DNA of 5,637 bases, taken from an uncultured Ruminococcus sp. Its GTDB lineage: Bacteria > Bacillota > Clostridia > Oscillospirales > Acutalibacteraceae. The stretch covers positions 1 through 5,637 of the forward strand of contig CACXDE010000149.1 in assembly GCA_902766305.1 (NCBI GenBank), in the 5' to 3' direction. The first letter of the stretch is position 1, and each line of letters opens with the position of its first letter. A program made the translations under genes and the position numbers. This document shows, in pieces, positions 1 to 5,637 of this stretch. The notes below the pieces were generated by a model. The model saw nothing but the letters and a program-made list of their open reading frames with translations. It was not told the origin of the DNA and did not search any database.

Positions 1-1
1 A

Positions 2-1660
2 TATGTAGGTCTTAGTCTTGTATCGCCTATACTTGTCGGTAAGGCTATAGATAATGCTGTAGACGCTGGCAAGGTTGATTTTGCCGCTGTAGGCAATCTG
101 CTTTTAGGAGTCGGCGCATCAGCTGTATGCTCGGGTGTTTTCCAATGGCTGATGAATATGTGTACAAACTCTGTTGTGTATTTTACGGTAAGAGATATCC
201 GCAGACTTATATATAAAAAATGGAGTGCCGTTCCCCTTTCCGTTATCAACAGCACACCTCACGGTGATCTTATCAGCCGCATGACAAACGACGCCGACAG
301 TGTAGGTGACGGACTTATGCAGGGAATAACTCAGCTGTTTTCGGGTATCGTTATGATAATATGCACACTGATATTTATGATGTATATAAGCGTAACAATC
401 GCCATAGCAGTTGTTATAATCACGCCTCTGTCAATGTTTGTAGCAGCCTTTATTACAAAGATATCAAGAAAACAGTTTCTTAAACAGTCTCAGCTGCAGG
501 GCGAAATAAGCTCCTATGTTGAGGAATATGTCGGTCAGCAGAAGCTTGTAAAATCCTTCGGATATGAGGAAACCTCATGCAAAAACTTTGAGGAAATTAA
601 TGAACGGCTTCGTGTATGCGGTCAGAAAGCCCAGTGGTATTCTTCACTTGCCAATCCGAGCACAAGGTTTGTTAACAGCCTGGTTACTTCTGCTGTAACA
701 ATACTTGGGTCTCTGAGCGTAATAGGCGGTACTATGTCAGTGGGTAGCATTGCAACCTTTATTACATATTCCAATCAGTATACTAAGCCCTTTAATGAAG
801 TTACCGGTGTTATCCCTCAGATACAGGCTGCAATGGCAGGCGCAAGACGTATATTTGAATTTCTTGACAGCGAGGAAATGACAAAAGACCCTGAAAGCAG
901 CGATGAAAACAAACATCTCAAGGGAGACATTGATATAGAAAATGTATATTTTTCCTATACTCCTTCAAAGAAGCTGATAACAGATTTTAATCTTCGCGTA
1001 AAAAGCGGACAGCGTATAGCCATTGTAGGTCCTACAGGATGCGGAAAAACAACTCTAATAAATCTGCTTATGCGTTTTTATGATGTTGACAAAGGTTCTA
1101 TAAAAATTGACGGTAAAAGCATATACAGTATGTCAAGAAGCGATCTTCGCAGCAATTACGGCATGGTACTCCAGGAGAGCTGGCTTTATAATGCAAGCGT
1201 CCGTGACAATATTGCATACGGTAAACCGGATGCGACAATTGAAGAGGTTATAGCGGCAGCAAGAAAAGCACATATACATCATTTTATAGAGCGTCTTCCG
1301 CAGGGCTACGATACTGTAATAACAGAAGAAGGAGCTAATCTTTCACAGGGACAAAGACAGCTGATATGTATTGCCCGTGTCATGCTTTGCGACCCATCCA
1401 TACTGATACTTGATGAAGCGACAAGCTCTATAGATACAATGACAGAGCTTCGTGTGCAGAGGGCTTTTACAGAAATGATGAAGGGACGCACAAGCTTTGT
1501 TGTTGCTCACAGACTGTCTACCATAAAAGAAGCGGACGTAATACTTGTCATGAAAGACGGAAATATAATAGAACAGGGTAATCATAATGAACTATTACGC
1601 TGTAACGGATTCTACAGCAAGCTGTATAATAGTCAGTTTGCTGCCGCAGGGGAGGTATAA
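2..1660 (+). CDS. ABC exporter subunit, fused membrane and ATPase domains (5' end missing)
   Basis: This is a type IV (ABCB/MsbA-like) ABC transporter half that uses ATP to move an unknown substrate across the membrane. The frame is open back to base 2, so the gene starts left of the window and the ATG at 152 is internal. About 552 residues are visible; family members run near 580-620, so only the extreme N-terminus is lost. Bases 2 to about 850 encode the hydrophobic membrane domain. The ATPase domain follows: A-loop Tyr at 956-958, Walker A GPTGCGKTT at 1028-1054, Q-loop Gln at 1172-1174, signature LSQGQ at 1340-1354, Walker B ILILDE at 1400-1417 with catalytic Glu 1415-1417, then D-loop SSID and H-loop His at 1508-1510. 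All catalytic residues are present. LSQGQ in place of LSGGQ is typical of the catalytically complete subunit of heterodimeric exporters (TM288/YheH type), so a partner gene directly upstream is likely. Substrate cannot be inferred. Confidence 0.93.
   Translation, partial: YVGLSLVSPILVGKAIDNAVDAGKVDFAAVGNLLLGVGASAVCSGVFQWLMNMCTNSVVYFTVRDIRRLIYKKWSAVPLSVINSTPHGDLISRMTNDADSVGDGLMQGITQLFSGIVMIICTLIFMMYISVTIAIAVVIITPLSMFVAAFITKISRKQFLKQSQLQGEISSYVEEYVGQQKLVKSFGYEETSCKNFEEINERLRVCGQKAQWYSSLANPSTRFVNSLVTSAVTILGSLSVIGGTMSVGSIATFITYSNQYTKPFNEVTGVIPQIQAAMAGARRIFEFLDSEEMTKDPESSDENKHLKGDIDIENVYFSYTPSKKLITDFNLRVKSGQRIAIVGPTGCGKTTLINLLMRFYDVDKGSIKIDGKSIYSMSRSDLRSNYGMVLQESWLYNASVRDNIAYGKPDATIEEVIAAARKAHIHHFIERLPQGYDTVITEEGANLSQGQRQLICIARVMLCDPSILILDEATSSIDTMTELRVQRAFTEMMKGRTSFVVAHRLSTIKEADVILVMKDGNIIEQGNHNELLRCNGFYSKLYNSQFAAAGEV
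1651..1655 (+). promoter_or_regulatory. Ribosome binding site of the deaminase gene, inside the ABC gene
   Basis: GGAGG, within AGGGGAGGT, lies 7 bases before the ATG at 1663 and overlaps the last codons of the transporter gene. It fixes the deaminase start and makes translational coupling between the two genes likely. Confidence 0.8.
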
Positions 1661-1662
1661 TT

Positions 1663-2148
1663 ATGCGTACAGATAAAATAAATTACTATCTTGACATTGC
1701 AGAAACAGTGCTTGAAAGAGGCACCTGTCTTCGCAGGAACTATGGAGCGATTATTGTAAAAAACGATCAGATAATTTCAACAGGCTATGTAGGCGCACCG
1801 AGAGGACGCAAAAACTGCATTGACATGAATGTATGTGTACGGGAAACAATGAAGGTTCCAAGAGGTGAAAGGTACGAGCTTTGCCGCAGCGTACACGCTG
1901 AACAAAACGCTATAATACACGCAAGAAGAGAGGATATGATAGGTTCATCTATGTATCTTTGCGGTAAAGACGCAAAAACAGGCGAATACGTAGAAAACGC
2001 ATCCGCCTGCTCTCTGTGTAAAAGAATGATAATCAATGCCGGAATAGAAAAAGTATATATCAGAAACACAAAAGAAAAATACACAGAGGTCAATGTTATA
2101 GAATGGATAGAAAACGATGAATCAATAAACGGTGTAATGGGATATTAA
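1663..2148 (+). CDS. dCMP/cytidine deaminase-family protein
   Basis: A 161-residue zinc-dependent deaminase of the CDA fold, most like bacterial deoxycytidylate deaminases, which convert dCMP to dUMP to feed thymidylate synthesis. The zinc site is visible as HAE (His78, Ala79, Glu80, with Glu80 the proton shuttle) and a Cys-x-x-Cys pair (Cys116, Cys119). The N-terminal part has the family pattern YGAIIVKNDQIISTGYVGAP (27-46), and NAGIEKVYI (125-133) gives a late core strand. The usual Pro before the first zinc Cys (PCxxC) is Ala115 here. Extra cysteines at 52, 58 and 74 lie between the core strand and HAE. The start is fixed by the GGAGG 7 bases upstream; it begins 2 bases after the transporter stop, so the two are surely co-transcribed. 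The ComE-type/dCMP subgroup is assigned by pattern only, so activity on another cytidine or guanine-like substrate is not excluded. No signal peptide; cytoplasmic. Confidence 0.88.
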   Translation: MRTDKINYYLDIAETVLERGTCLRRNYGAIIVKNDQIISTGYVGAPRGRKNCIDMNVCVRETMKVPRGERYELCRSVHAEQNAIIHARREDMIGSSMYLCGKDAKTGEYVENASACSLCKRMIINAGIEKVYIRNTKEKYTEVNVIEWIENDESINGVMGY

Positions 2149-2170
2149 ATAAAGTGGAGGTACTTAAGTT

Positions 2171-2551
2171 ATGAAGCCTGATATAAAATCAGAAAAGACG
2201 ACAGAGGATTATCTTGAGGCTATGTTGATCCTGAAGCATAATAAGGGTTACATACGTTCTATAGATGTTGCTCAGCAGCTTGGAGTGACAAAGCCAAGCG
2301 TTACATATACTACAAAACGTCTGAAAGAAAAAGGATATATAGTTATGGATGAAAGCAACTACATAACCATAACTGAAAACGGAATGCAAATAGCAGAAAA
2401 GATACTTCACAGACATAACACACTTGCGTCTTTTTTTGTAAGTATCGGAGTAAATGAAGAAATTGCGAAAAAAGATGCCTGCCTGATAGAACATGATATC
2501 AGCCCTGAAACCTTTGAAGCTTTATGCTCTTATATTGACAAAAAACAGTAA
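2171..2551 (+). CDS. DtxR/MntR-family metal-dependent transcriptional repressor, short form
   Basis: A 126-residue regulator with an N-terminal winged helix-turn-helix (about 29-57, recognition helix near 41-52) followed by the metal-binding dimerisation domain (about 72-123). It lacks the C-terminal SH3-like domain of DtxR/IdeR and so resembles MntR in size. Aligned by eye, candidate metal ligands are Asp13 and Glu16 (MntR Asp8, Glu11), His82 (MntR His77; DtxR His79), Cys104 (DtxR Cys102; MntR Glu99), Glu107 and His108. The ancillary DtxR ligands Glu83 and His98 appear as Ala86 and Lys100. Family members bind operators when loaded with Mn(II) or Fe(II), repressing uptake genes; which metal and which targets apply here cannot be told. 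No metal transporter of a recognised type is next to it. The start follows GGAGG at 2156-2160 by 10 bases and lies 22 bases after the deaminase stop, suggesting the same transcript. Confidence 0.9.
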   Translation: MKPDIKSEKTTEDYLEAMLILKHNKGYIRSIDVAQQLGVTKPSVTYTTKRLKEKGYIVMDESNYITITENGMQIAEKILHRHNTLASFFVSIGVNEEIAKKDACLIEHDISPETFEALCSYIDKKQ

Positions 2552-2561
2552 GTTTATAAAC

Positions 2562-2566
2562 AGGAG
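2562..2566 (+). promoter_or_regulatory. Ribosome binding site that selects the TTG start of the SDR gene
   Basis: AGGAG ends 9 bases before the TTG at 2576, a normal spacing. An ATG at 2567 directly abuts it and is in the same frame, but is followed by AAA and TAA, so it cannot start the SDR protein. The stop at 2573-2575 touches the TTG, which is therefore the earliest possible start. Confidence 0.7.
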
Positions 2567-2575
2567 ATGAAATAA

Positions 2576-3337
2576 TTGAAGGTACTTGTGACAGGTGCTT
2601 CATCCGGAATAGGAAGAGATATTGCAAGAAAAGCAGCAGAAAGATATGACGAGCTTGTTCTCGTCGGAAGAAATGAAAAAAGACTCAGCGAACTTAAACA
2701 GGAGCTTGAAAACAAATTTCCGGTAAAAGCGGAGATAGTAGTTACCGACCTGAGCGACTATAAAAACTGCATTGCTCTTTTTGAAGCGCATAAGGACGTT
2801 CATCTTCTTGTGAATAATGCAGGCTTTGGCGATACGGGGGTATTCGATAGAACAAGTCTTGAAAAGGATATAATGATGATAAATACCAATGTCGTTGCTG
2901 TGCATACACTGATGAAGCTTTATCTTGGTGAAATGAAAAAACGCGGCAGCGGACATATCCTTAACACTGCATCATTAGCCGGTTTTTTTTCCGGTCCGCT
3001 GATGGCAACCTACTACGCAACAAAGGCATATGTCGTAAGTCTTTCACGGGCTGTAAGAGAAGAACTCAGACGTGAAGGCTCTCCCGTTACTGTAAGCATT
3101 CTCTGTCCGGGACCTGTATCTACGGGATTTGGTAAAGCTGCCAATGTGGATTTTCATTTTTCCTATTTCAGTGTCAGCAGTAAATCTATTGCTGAATACG
3201 CTATGAAAAAGCTTCCGAAATTCTGCATTGTTCCAAGGATAGAAATGAAAGCGGCAAGACTTCTGTATAAGGTTCTGCCGTCATCTGTCTCAGCAGCAAT
3301 ACTATATAGTATACAAAATAACAAAACCGAAAAATGA
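2576..3337 (+). CDS. Short-chain dehydrogenase/reductase (classical SDR)
   Basis: A 253-residue NAD(P)-dependent oxidoreductase of the classical SDR family with a Rossmann fold. The cofactor motif TGASSGIG is at residues 6-13, with Arg32 after the second strand (VGRNEKRL), which usually points to NADP(H). NNAG is at 80-83, the structural Asn is probably Asn105, and the catalytic residues are Ser133, Tyr146 and Lys150 (YxxxK). The CPGPVSTGF segment (177-185) is the usual substrate-loop entry. Everything needed for catalysis is present, and the length is typical. It is closest in style to the DltE/YqjQ-like group (COG0300), whose substrates are mostly unknown. The C-terminal 220-247 is basic and hydrophobic, so membrane association is possible but unproven. 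The TTG start puts the glycine motif at its normal distance from the N-terminus. The gene starts 24 bases after the repressor stop. A run of eight T (2983-2990) falls just after the catalytic Ser codon. Confidence 0.92.
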   Translation: MKVLVTGASSGIGRDIARKAAERYDELVLVGRNEKRLSELKQELENKFPVKAEIVVTDLSDYKNCIALFEAHKDVHLLVNNAGFGDTGVFDRTSLEKDIMMINTNVVAVHTLMKLYLGEMKKRGSGHILNTASLAGFFSGPLMATYYATKAYVVSLSRAVREELRREGSPVTVSILCPGPVSTGFGKAANVDFHFSYFSVSSKSIAEYAMKKLPKFCIVPRIEMKAARLLYKVLPSSVSAAILYSIQNNKTEK

Positions 3338-3371
3338 TCTGTAATTTTATGAACGGTCAGGAGGGATCAGA

Positions 3372-4676
3372 ATGGCAAAAAATACTAATAAAGATCTCAG
3401 GAATAAAGTCATTTATCAGATATTTGTAAGGAATTTCAGTAAGGAAGGTACTTTCCTTGAAGTTGAGAACCATCTTGACGAAATACGAGTGCTTGGTACG
3501 GATATTATCTGGCTTATGCCGATACATCCAATAGGCAAAAAGAACCGCAAAGGTACTCTTGGTTCTCCATACGCTATAAGTGATTACCGCAGCATAAACC
3601 CTGAATTTGGAGATATGGATGATTTCATCAGGCTGACAGAGGCAATACACGAAAAGGGCATGAAATGTATAATAGATGTCGTTTACAACCATACATCACC
3701 TGATTCTGTACTTGCCGATCAGCATCCGGAGTGGTTCTATCATAAGAAGGACGGCTCTTTCGGAAACAGAGTCGGAGACTGGAGCGATATAATAGATCTT
3801 GATTATTCTAATAATGAATTGTGGGATTATCAGATTGAGACGCTGAAAATGTGGGCAAAATATGTTGACGGTTTTCGCTGTGACGTAGCGCCGATGATAC
3901 CGATAGAGTTCTGGGAGCTTGCACGAAAAGAAGTCGCCGGTATAAGGCCTGACTGTATATGGCTCAGCGAATCGCTTGATCCTGATTTCATAATGTATCT
4001 TCGTTCTGTGGGACTTACCGCACATTCTGACTGTGAGATGTACTCAGCGTTTGATATCAGCTATGAATACGACTGCTACAATGACTTCAGAGCATTACTG
4101 ACAAACGGTATATCATTGAAAGAATACTGTAATGCAATTAACAGACAGGAATATATTTACCCGGAAAACTATGTCAAGCTTCGTTTTCTTGAAAACCACG
4201 ATCAACTGAGGGCTGCATTTCTTATACCTGACGCAAAGAAGCTCAGGAACTGGACTGCCTTCAATTTCTTCAAAAAAGGAACAGCTCTGATATACAACGG
4301 CCAGGAAAAATCAGCATCCCGCCTTCCCAGTCTGTTTGATAAGGATACAGTAAACTGGGATTGTTCCGAGGATGAGGACTTGACAGAGCTGATAAAAAGG
4401 CTGTCAGATATCAAGCATATGAAGCTTTTAAATAACGGAAGATTTTTTGTCACACCATTTGGTGATAGCTTTTTGACTGCAAAATATTCAGACGGCATAA
4501 ACAGCGCGTTGGGAGTCTTTTCTGTAAAGAGTGAGAGTTCCGCCGTGACGGTCGAATTTCCTGACGGCATCTATACCGATCTTATCAGCGGATCAAAAGT
4601 TGAGGTCAGCAGGGGGATAATAGTATCTAACGGCGAACCTGTAATTATTTTCACTGAAGGTAAGGATAATGAGTAA
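3372..4676 (+). CDS. GH13 alpha-amylase-family glycosidase, cytoplasmic
   Basis: A 434-residue glycoside hydrolase of family 13, which cleaves or transfers alpha-glucosidic bonds in maltodextrin-like sugars. The (beta/alpha)8 barrel covers about 12-345, with a short domain B loop near 106-140 and a small beta-rich domain C near 355-430. Conserved regions seen: DVVYNH (102-107), GFRCDVA (167-173) with nucleophile Asp171, WLSES (197-201) with acid/base Glu200, and FLENHD (272-277) with transition-state stabiliser Asp277. IIDLDYSN (140-147) fits region V, and DYRSINPEFG (71-80) is also typical. All three catalytic acids are present. There is no signal peptide, carbohydrate-binding module or N-terminal neopullulanase domain, so it should act in the cytosol on imported oligosaccharides. 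The exact specificity (amylase, glucosidase, transferase) and GH13 subfamily cannot be decided from sequence. AGGAGG at 3359-3364 lies 7 bases before the ATG. The 3' end overlaps the next gene by 8 bases. Confidence 0.93.
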   Translation: MAKNTNKDLRNKVIYQIFVRNFSKEGTFLEVENHLDEIRVLGTDIIWLMPIHPIGKKNRKGTLGSPYAISDYRSINPEFGDMDDFIRLTEAIHEKGMKCIIDVVYNHTSPDSVLADQHPEWFYHKKDGSFGNRVGDWSDIIDLDYSNNELWDYQIETLKMWAKYVDGFRCDVAPMIPIEFWELARKEVAGIRPDCIWLSESLDPDFIMYLRSVGLTAHSDCEMYSAFDISYEYDCYNDFRALLTNGISLKEYCNAINRQEYIYPENYVKLRFLENHDQLRAAFLIPDAKKLRNWTAFNFFKKGTALIYNGQEKSASRLPSLFDKDTVNWDCSEDEDLTELIKRLSDIKHMKLLNNGRFFVTPFGDSFLTAKYSDGINSALGVFSVKSESSAVTVEFPDGIYTDLISGSKVEVSRGIIVSNGEPVIIFTEGKDNE

Positions 4677-5577
4677 AAATATGATCCCTTCAAAATACAA
4701 AGGTATAGTCTATATCATTATTTCAGCATTTTGTTTTGCCCTTATGAATCTGTTTGTAAGATTGTCAGGAGATATACCCTCAATACAGAAATGTTTTTTC
4801 CGTAACTTTGTTGCCGTATTTTTTGCTTTTGCCGTTTTACTGAAAAACGCCCGTAAAGAGAATGATAAAAAAACCAAGCTGTCTGAAATATTGAAATGGA
4901 AAAAAGGAAATCTGAAATGGCTGCTTCTTCGTTCCGCAGCCGGAACAGCCGGTGTTTTAGGAAACTTCTATGCAATAGATCATATTCCATTGTCAGACGC
5001 ATCTATTCTCAACAAAATGTCGCCGTTTTTTGTCATTGTTTTTTCGTTTTTCATACTAAGGGAAAAGCTTACCTTGTTTCAGGGAACAGCGGTATTTATC
5101 GCATTTATCGGCAGTTTATTTATAATAAAGCCGTCATTCCAGAATGTTGACCTGATTCCATCTGCTGCCGGGCTATTGGGCGGAATGTGCGCCGGATTCG
5201 CATATACTATGGTTCGTATACTGGGACAGAAAGGTGAAAGAGGACCGTACATAGTGTTTTTCTTTTCGACCTTTTCATGTATTGCAACTCTCCCCTATCT
5301 GATACTGTATTTTCATCCGATGGAGCTCTGGCAGATACTTATGCTTTTAGGGGCGGGTCTTTCCGCGGCAGGAGGACAGTTCACAATAACAGCGGCATAT
5401 TATCATTCACCTGGCAGAGAGATATCTGTTTATGACTATTCTCAGATAATATTTGCAACACTGCTTGGTCTTATTTTCCTTGGTGAATTGCCCGATATAT
5501 ACAGCATTATTGGATATATCATAATAATATCCATGGCTGTTCTGATGTTTAGTAACCGCCAAATAACCCCGCGTTAA
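4669..5577 (+). CDS. DMT-superfamily permease with two EamA domains
   Basis: A 302-residue inner membrane protein with about ten predicted helices (roughly 11-31, 42-58, 82-101, 111-130, 137-155, 163-183, 193-213, 221-241, 252-271, 277-295), the layout of drug/metabolite transporters with two EamA repeats (about 14-153 and 165-294). Signs of the family include ALMNLFVRLSG in helix 1, the acidic/basic IDHIPLSDAS loop before helix 4, the ILREKLT turn after helix 4, and the parallel FLGELPD turn after helix 9, which mark the internal duplication. EamA proteins export or import small metabolites such as amino acids, nucleotides or sugars; the substrate here is unknown. The ATG at 4669 lies inside the end of the GH13 gene (8-base overlap), with GAAGG at 4656-4660 as a plausible ribosome site. 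An in-frame ATG at 4681 would remove only four residues and is an alternative start. The overlap suggests translational coupling to the glycosidase, but not necessarily a shared substrate. Confidence 0.9.
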   Translation: MSKNMIPSKYKGIVYIIISAFCFALMNLFVRLSGDIPSIQKCFFRNFVAVFFAFAVLLKNARKENDKKTKLSEILKWKKGNLKWLLLRSAAGTAGVLGNFYAIDHIPLSDASILNKMSPFFVIVFSFFILREKLTLFQGTAVFIAFIGSLFIIKPSFQNVDLIPSAAGLLGGMCAGFAYTMVRILGQKGERGPYIVFFFSTFSCIATLPYLILYFHPMELWQILMLLGAGLSAAGGQFTITAAYYHSPGREISVYDYSQIIFATLLGLIFLGELPDIYSIIGYIIIISMAVLMFSNRQITPR

Positions 5578-5580
5578 AGC

Positions 5581-5610
5581 ACAAAGAAAAAGAGGCCGGA
5601 AACCGACCTC
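5581..5610 (-). terminator. Intrinsic terminator reading leftward, for a convergent gene beyond the right edge
   Basis: Bases 5592-5599 and 5603-5610 form an 8-position stem around a 3-base loop (5600-5602). In the - strand RNA all eight positions pair, including one G-U wobble, and the stem is followed by a U-rich tail (complement of 5581-5591). In the + strand RNA the same position is a C-A mismatch and no T run follows, so it should stop transcription mainly from the right. The terminator of the + strand operon is therefore not evident in the window. The 60 bases after the permease gene hold nothing else I can identify. Confidence 0.68.
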
Positions 5611-5637
5611 AAATAGAATAAGATTTTCAATATGGCA

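Noticed and set aside
1785..2093. Open frames on the - strand opposite the deaminase (about 100 residues), with similar ones opposite the other genes
   Set aside because: They are antisense to well-recognised genes, have no ribosome sites or family motifs, and their composition follows from the + strand codons.
2535..2560. Perfect TTGACA (2535-2540) with TATAAA (2555-2560), a possible promoter for the SDR gene
   Set aside because: The spacer is only 14 bases instead of about 17, TTGACA is explained by the Ile-Asp-Lys codons at the repressor C-terminus, and transcription would start at or after the ribosome binding site.
3335..3369. Inverted repeat TGATC/GATCA framing the ribosome site of the GH13 gene
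   Set aside because: Only five base pairs around a 25-base loop, no T run, and no sign of a terminator or riboswitch; likely chance.
4896..5150. 84-residue + strand frame inside the permease gene
   Set aside because: It is a shifted frame of the EamA gene without any recognisable domain; the permease frame explains the region.
5512..5532. Inverted repeat GGATAT/ATATCC near the end of the permease gene
   Set aside because: It lies within codons of an Ile-rich membrane helix, and its A/T-rich content explains it.
1..5637. CRISPR arrays, insertion sequences, tRNA/rRNA genes, toxin-antitoxin or defence modules
   Set aside because: Reading through the window gave no spaced direct repeats, transposase motifs, tRNA cloverleaf or defence-type domains; all six frames of note are accounted for by ordinary metabolic, transport and regulatory families.

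Overview
The window is about 40% G+C by eye, with heavy use of ATA and AGA codons, GGAGG-type ribosome binding sites and tightly packed genes all on the + strand. Together with the protein families, this suggests a Gram-positive anaerobe of the class Clostridia, perhaps a Ruminococcus-like gut organism. That placement is inference from style, not from a marker gene.

Six genes run left to right with almost no non-coding DNA: (1) the 3' part of an ABC exporter subunit, cut by the left edge (2-1660); (2) a dCMP/cytidine deaminase-family enzyme (1663-2148); (3) a short DtxR/MntR-family metal-responsive repressor (2171-2551); (4) a short-chain dehydrogenase/reductase with a TTG start (2576-3337); (5) a cytoplasmic GH13 alpha-amylase-family glycosidase (3372-4676); (6) a DMT/EamA-family ten-helix permease (4669-5577). 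Gaps are 2, 22, 24 and 34 bases, followed by an 8-base overlap. I saw no convincing promoter or + strand terminator inside the window, so the six genes may share a transcript. The last 60 bases hold a hairpin that makes a good intrinsic terminator only on the - strand, implying a convergent gene just beyond the right edge.

The genes do not form an obvious single pathway. The exporter half probably pairs with a subunit encoded upstream. The repressor could sense Mn or Fe, the glycosidase would act on maltodextrins in the cytosol, and the permease and reductase have unknown substrates. I read this as an ordinary housekeeping/accessory operon and found no CRISPR array, mobile element, RNA gene or new defence-like system. 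The items most worth a second look are the mixed MntR/DtxR metal site of the repressor, the TTG start behind an in-frame ATG-AAA-TAA, the altered zinc motif of the deaminase, and the strand-biased terminator.
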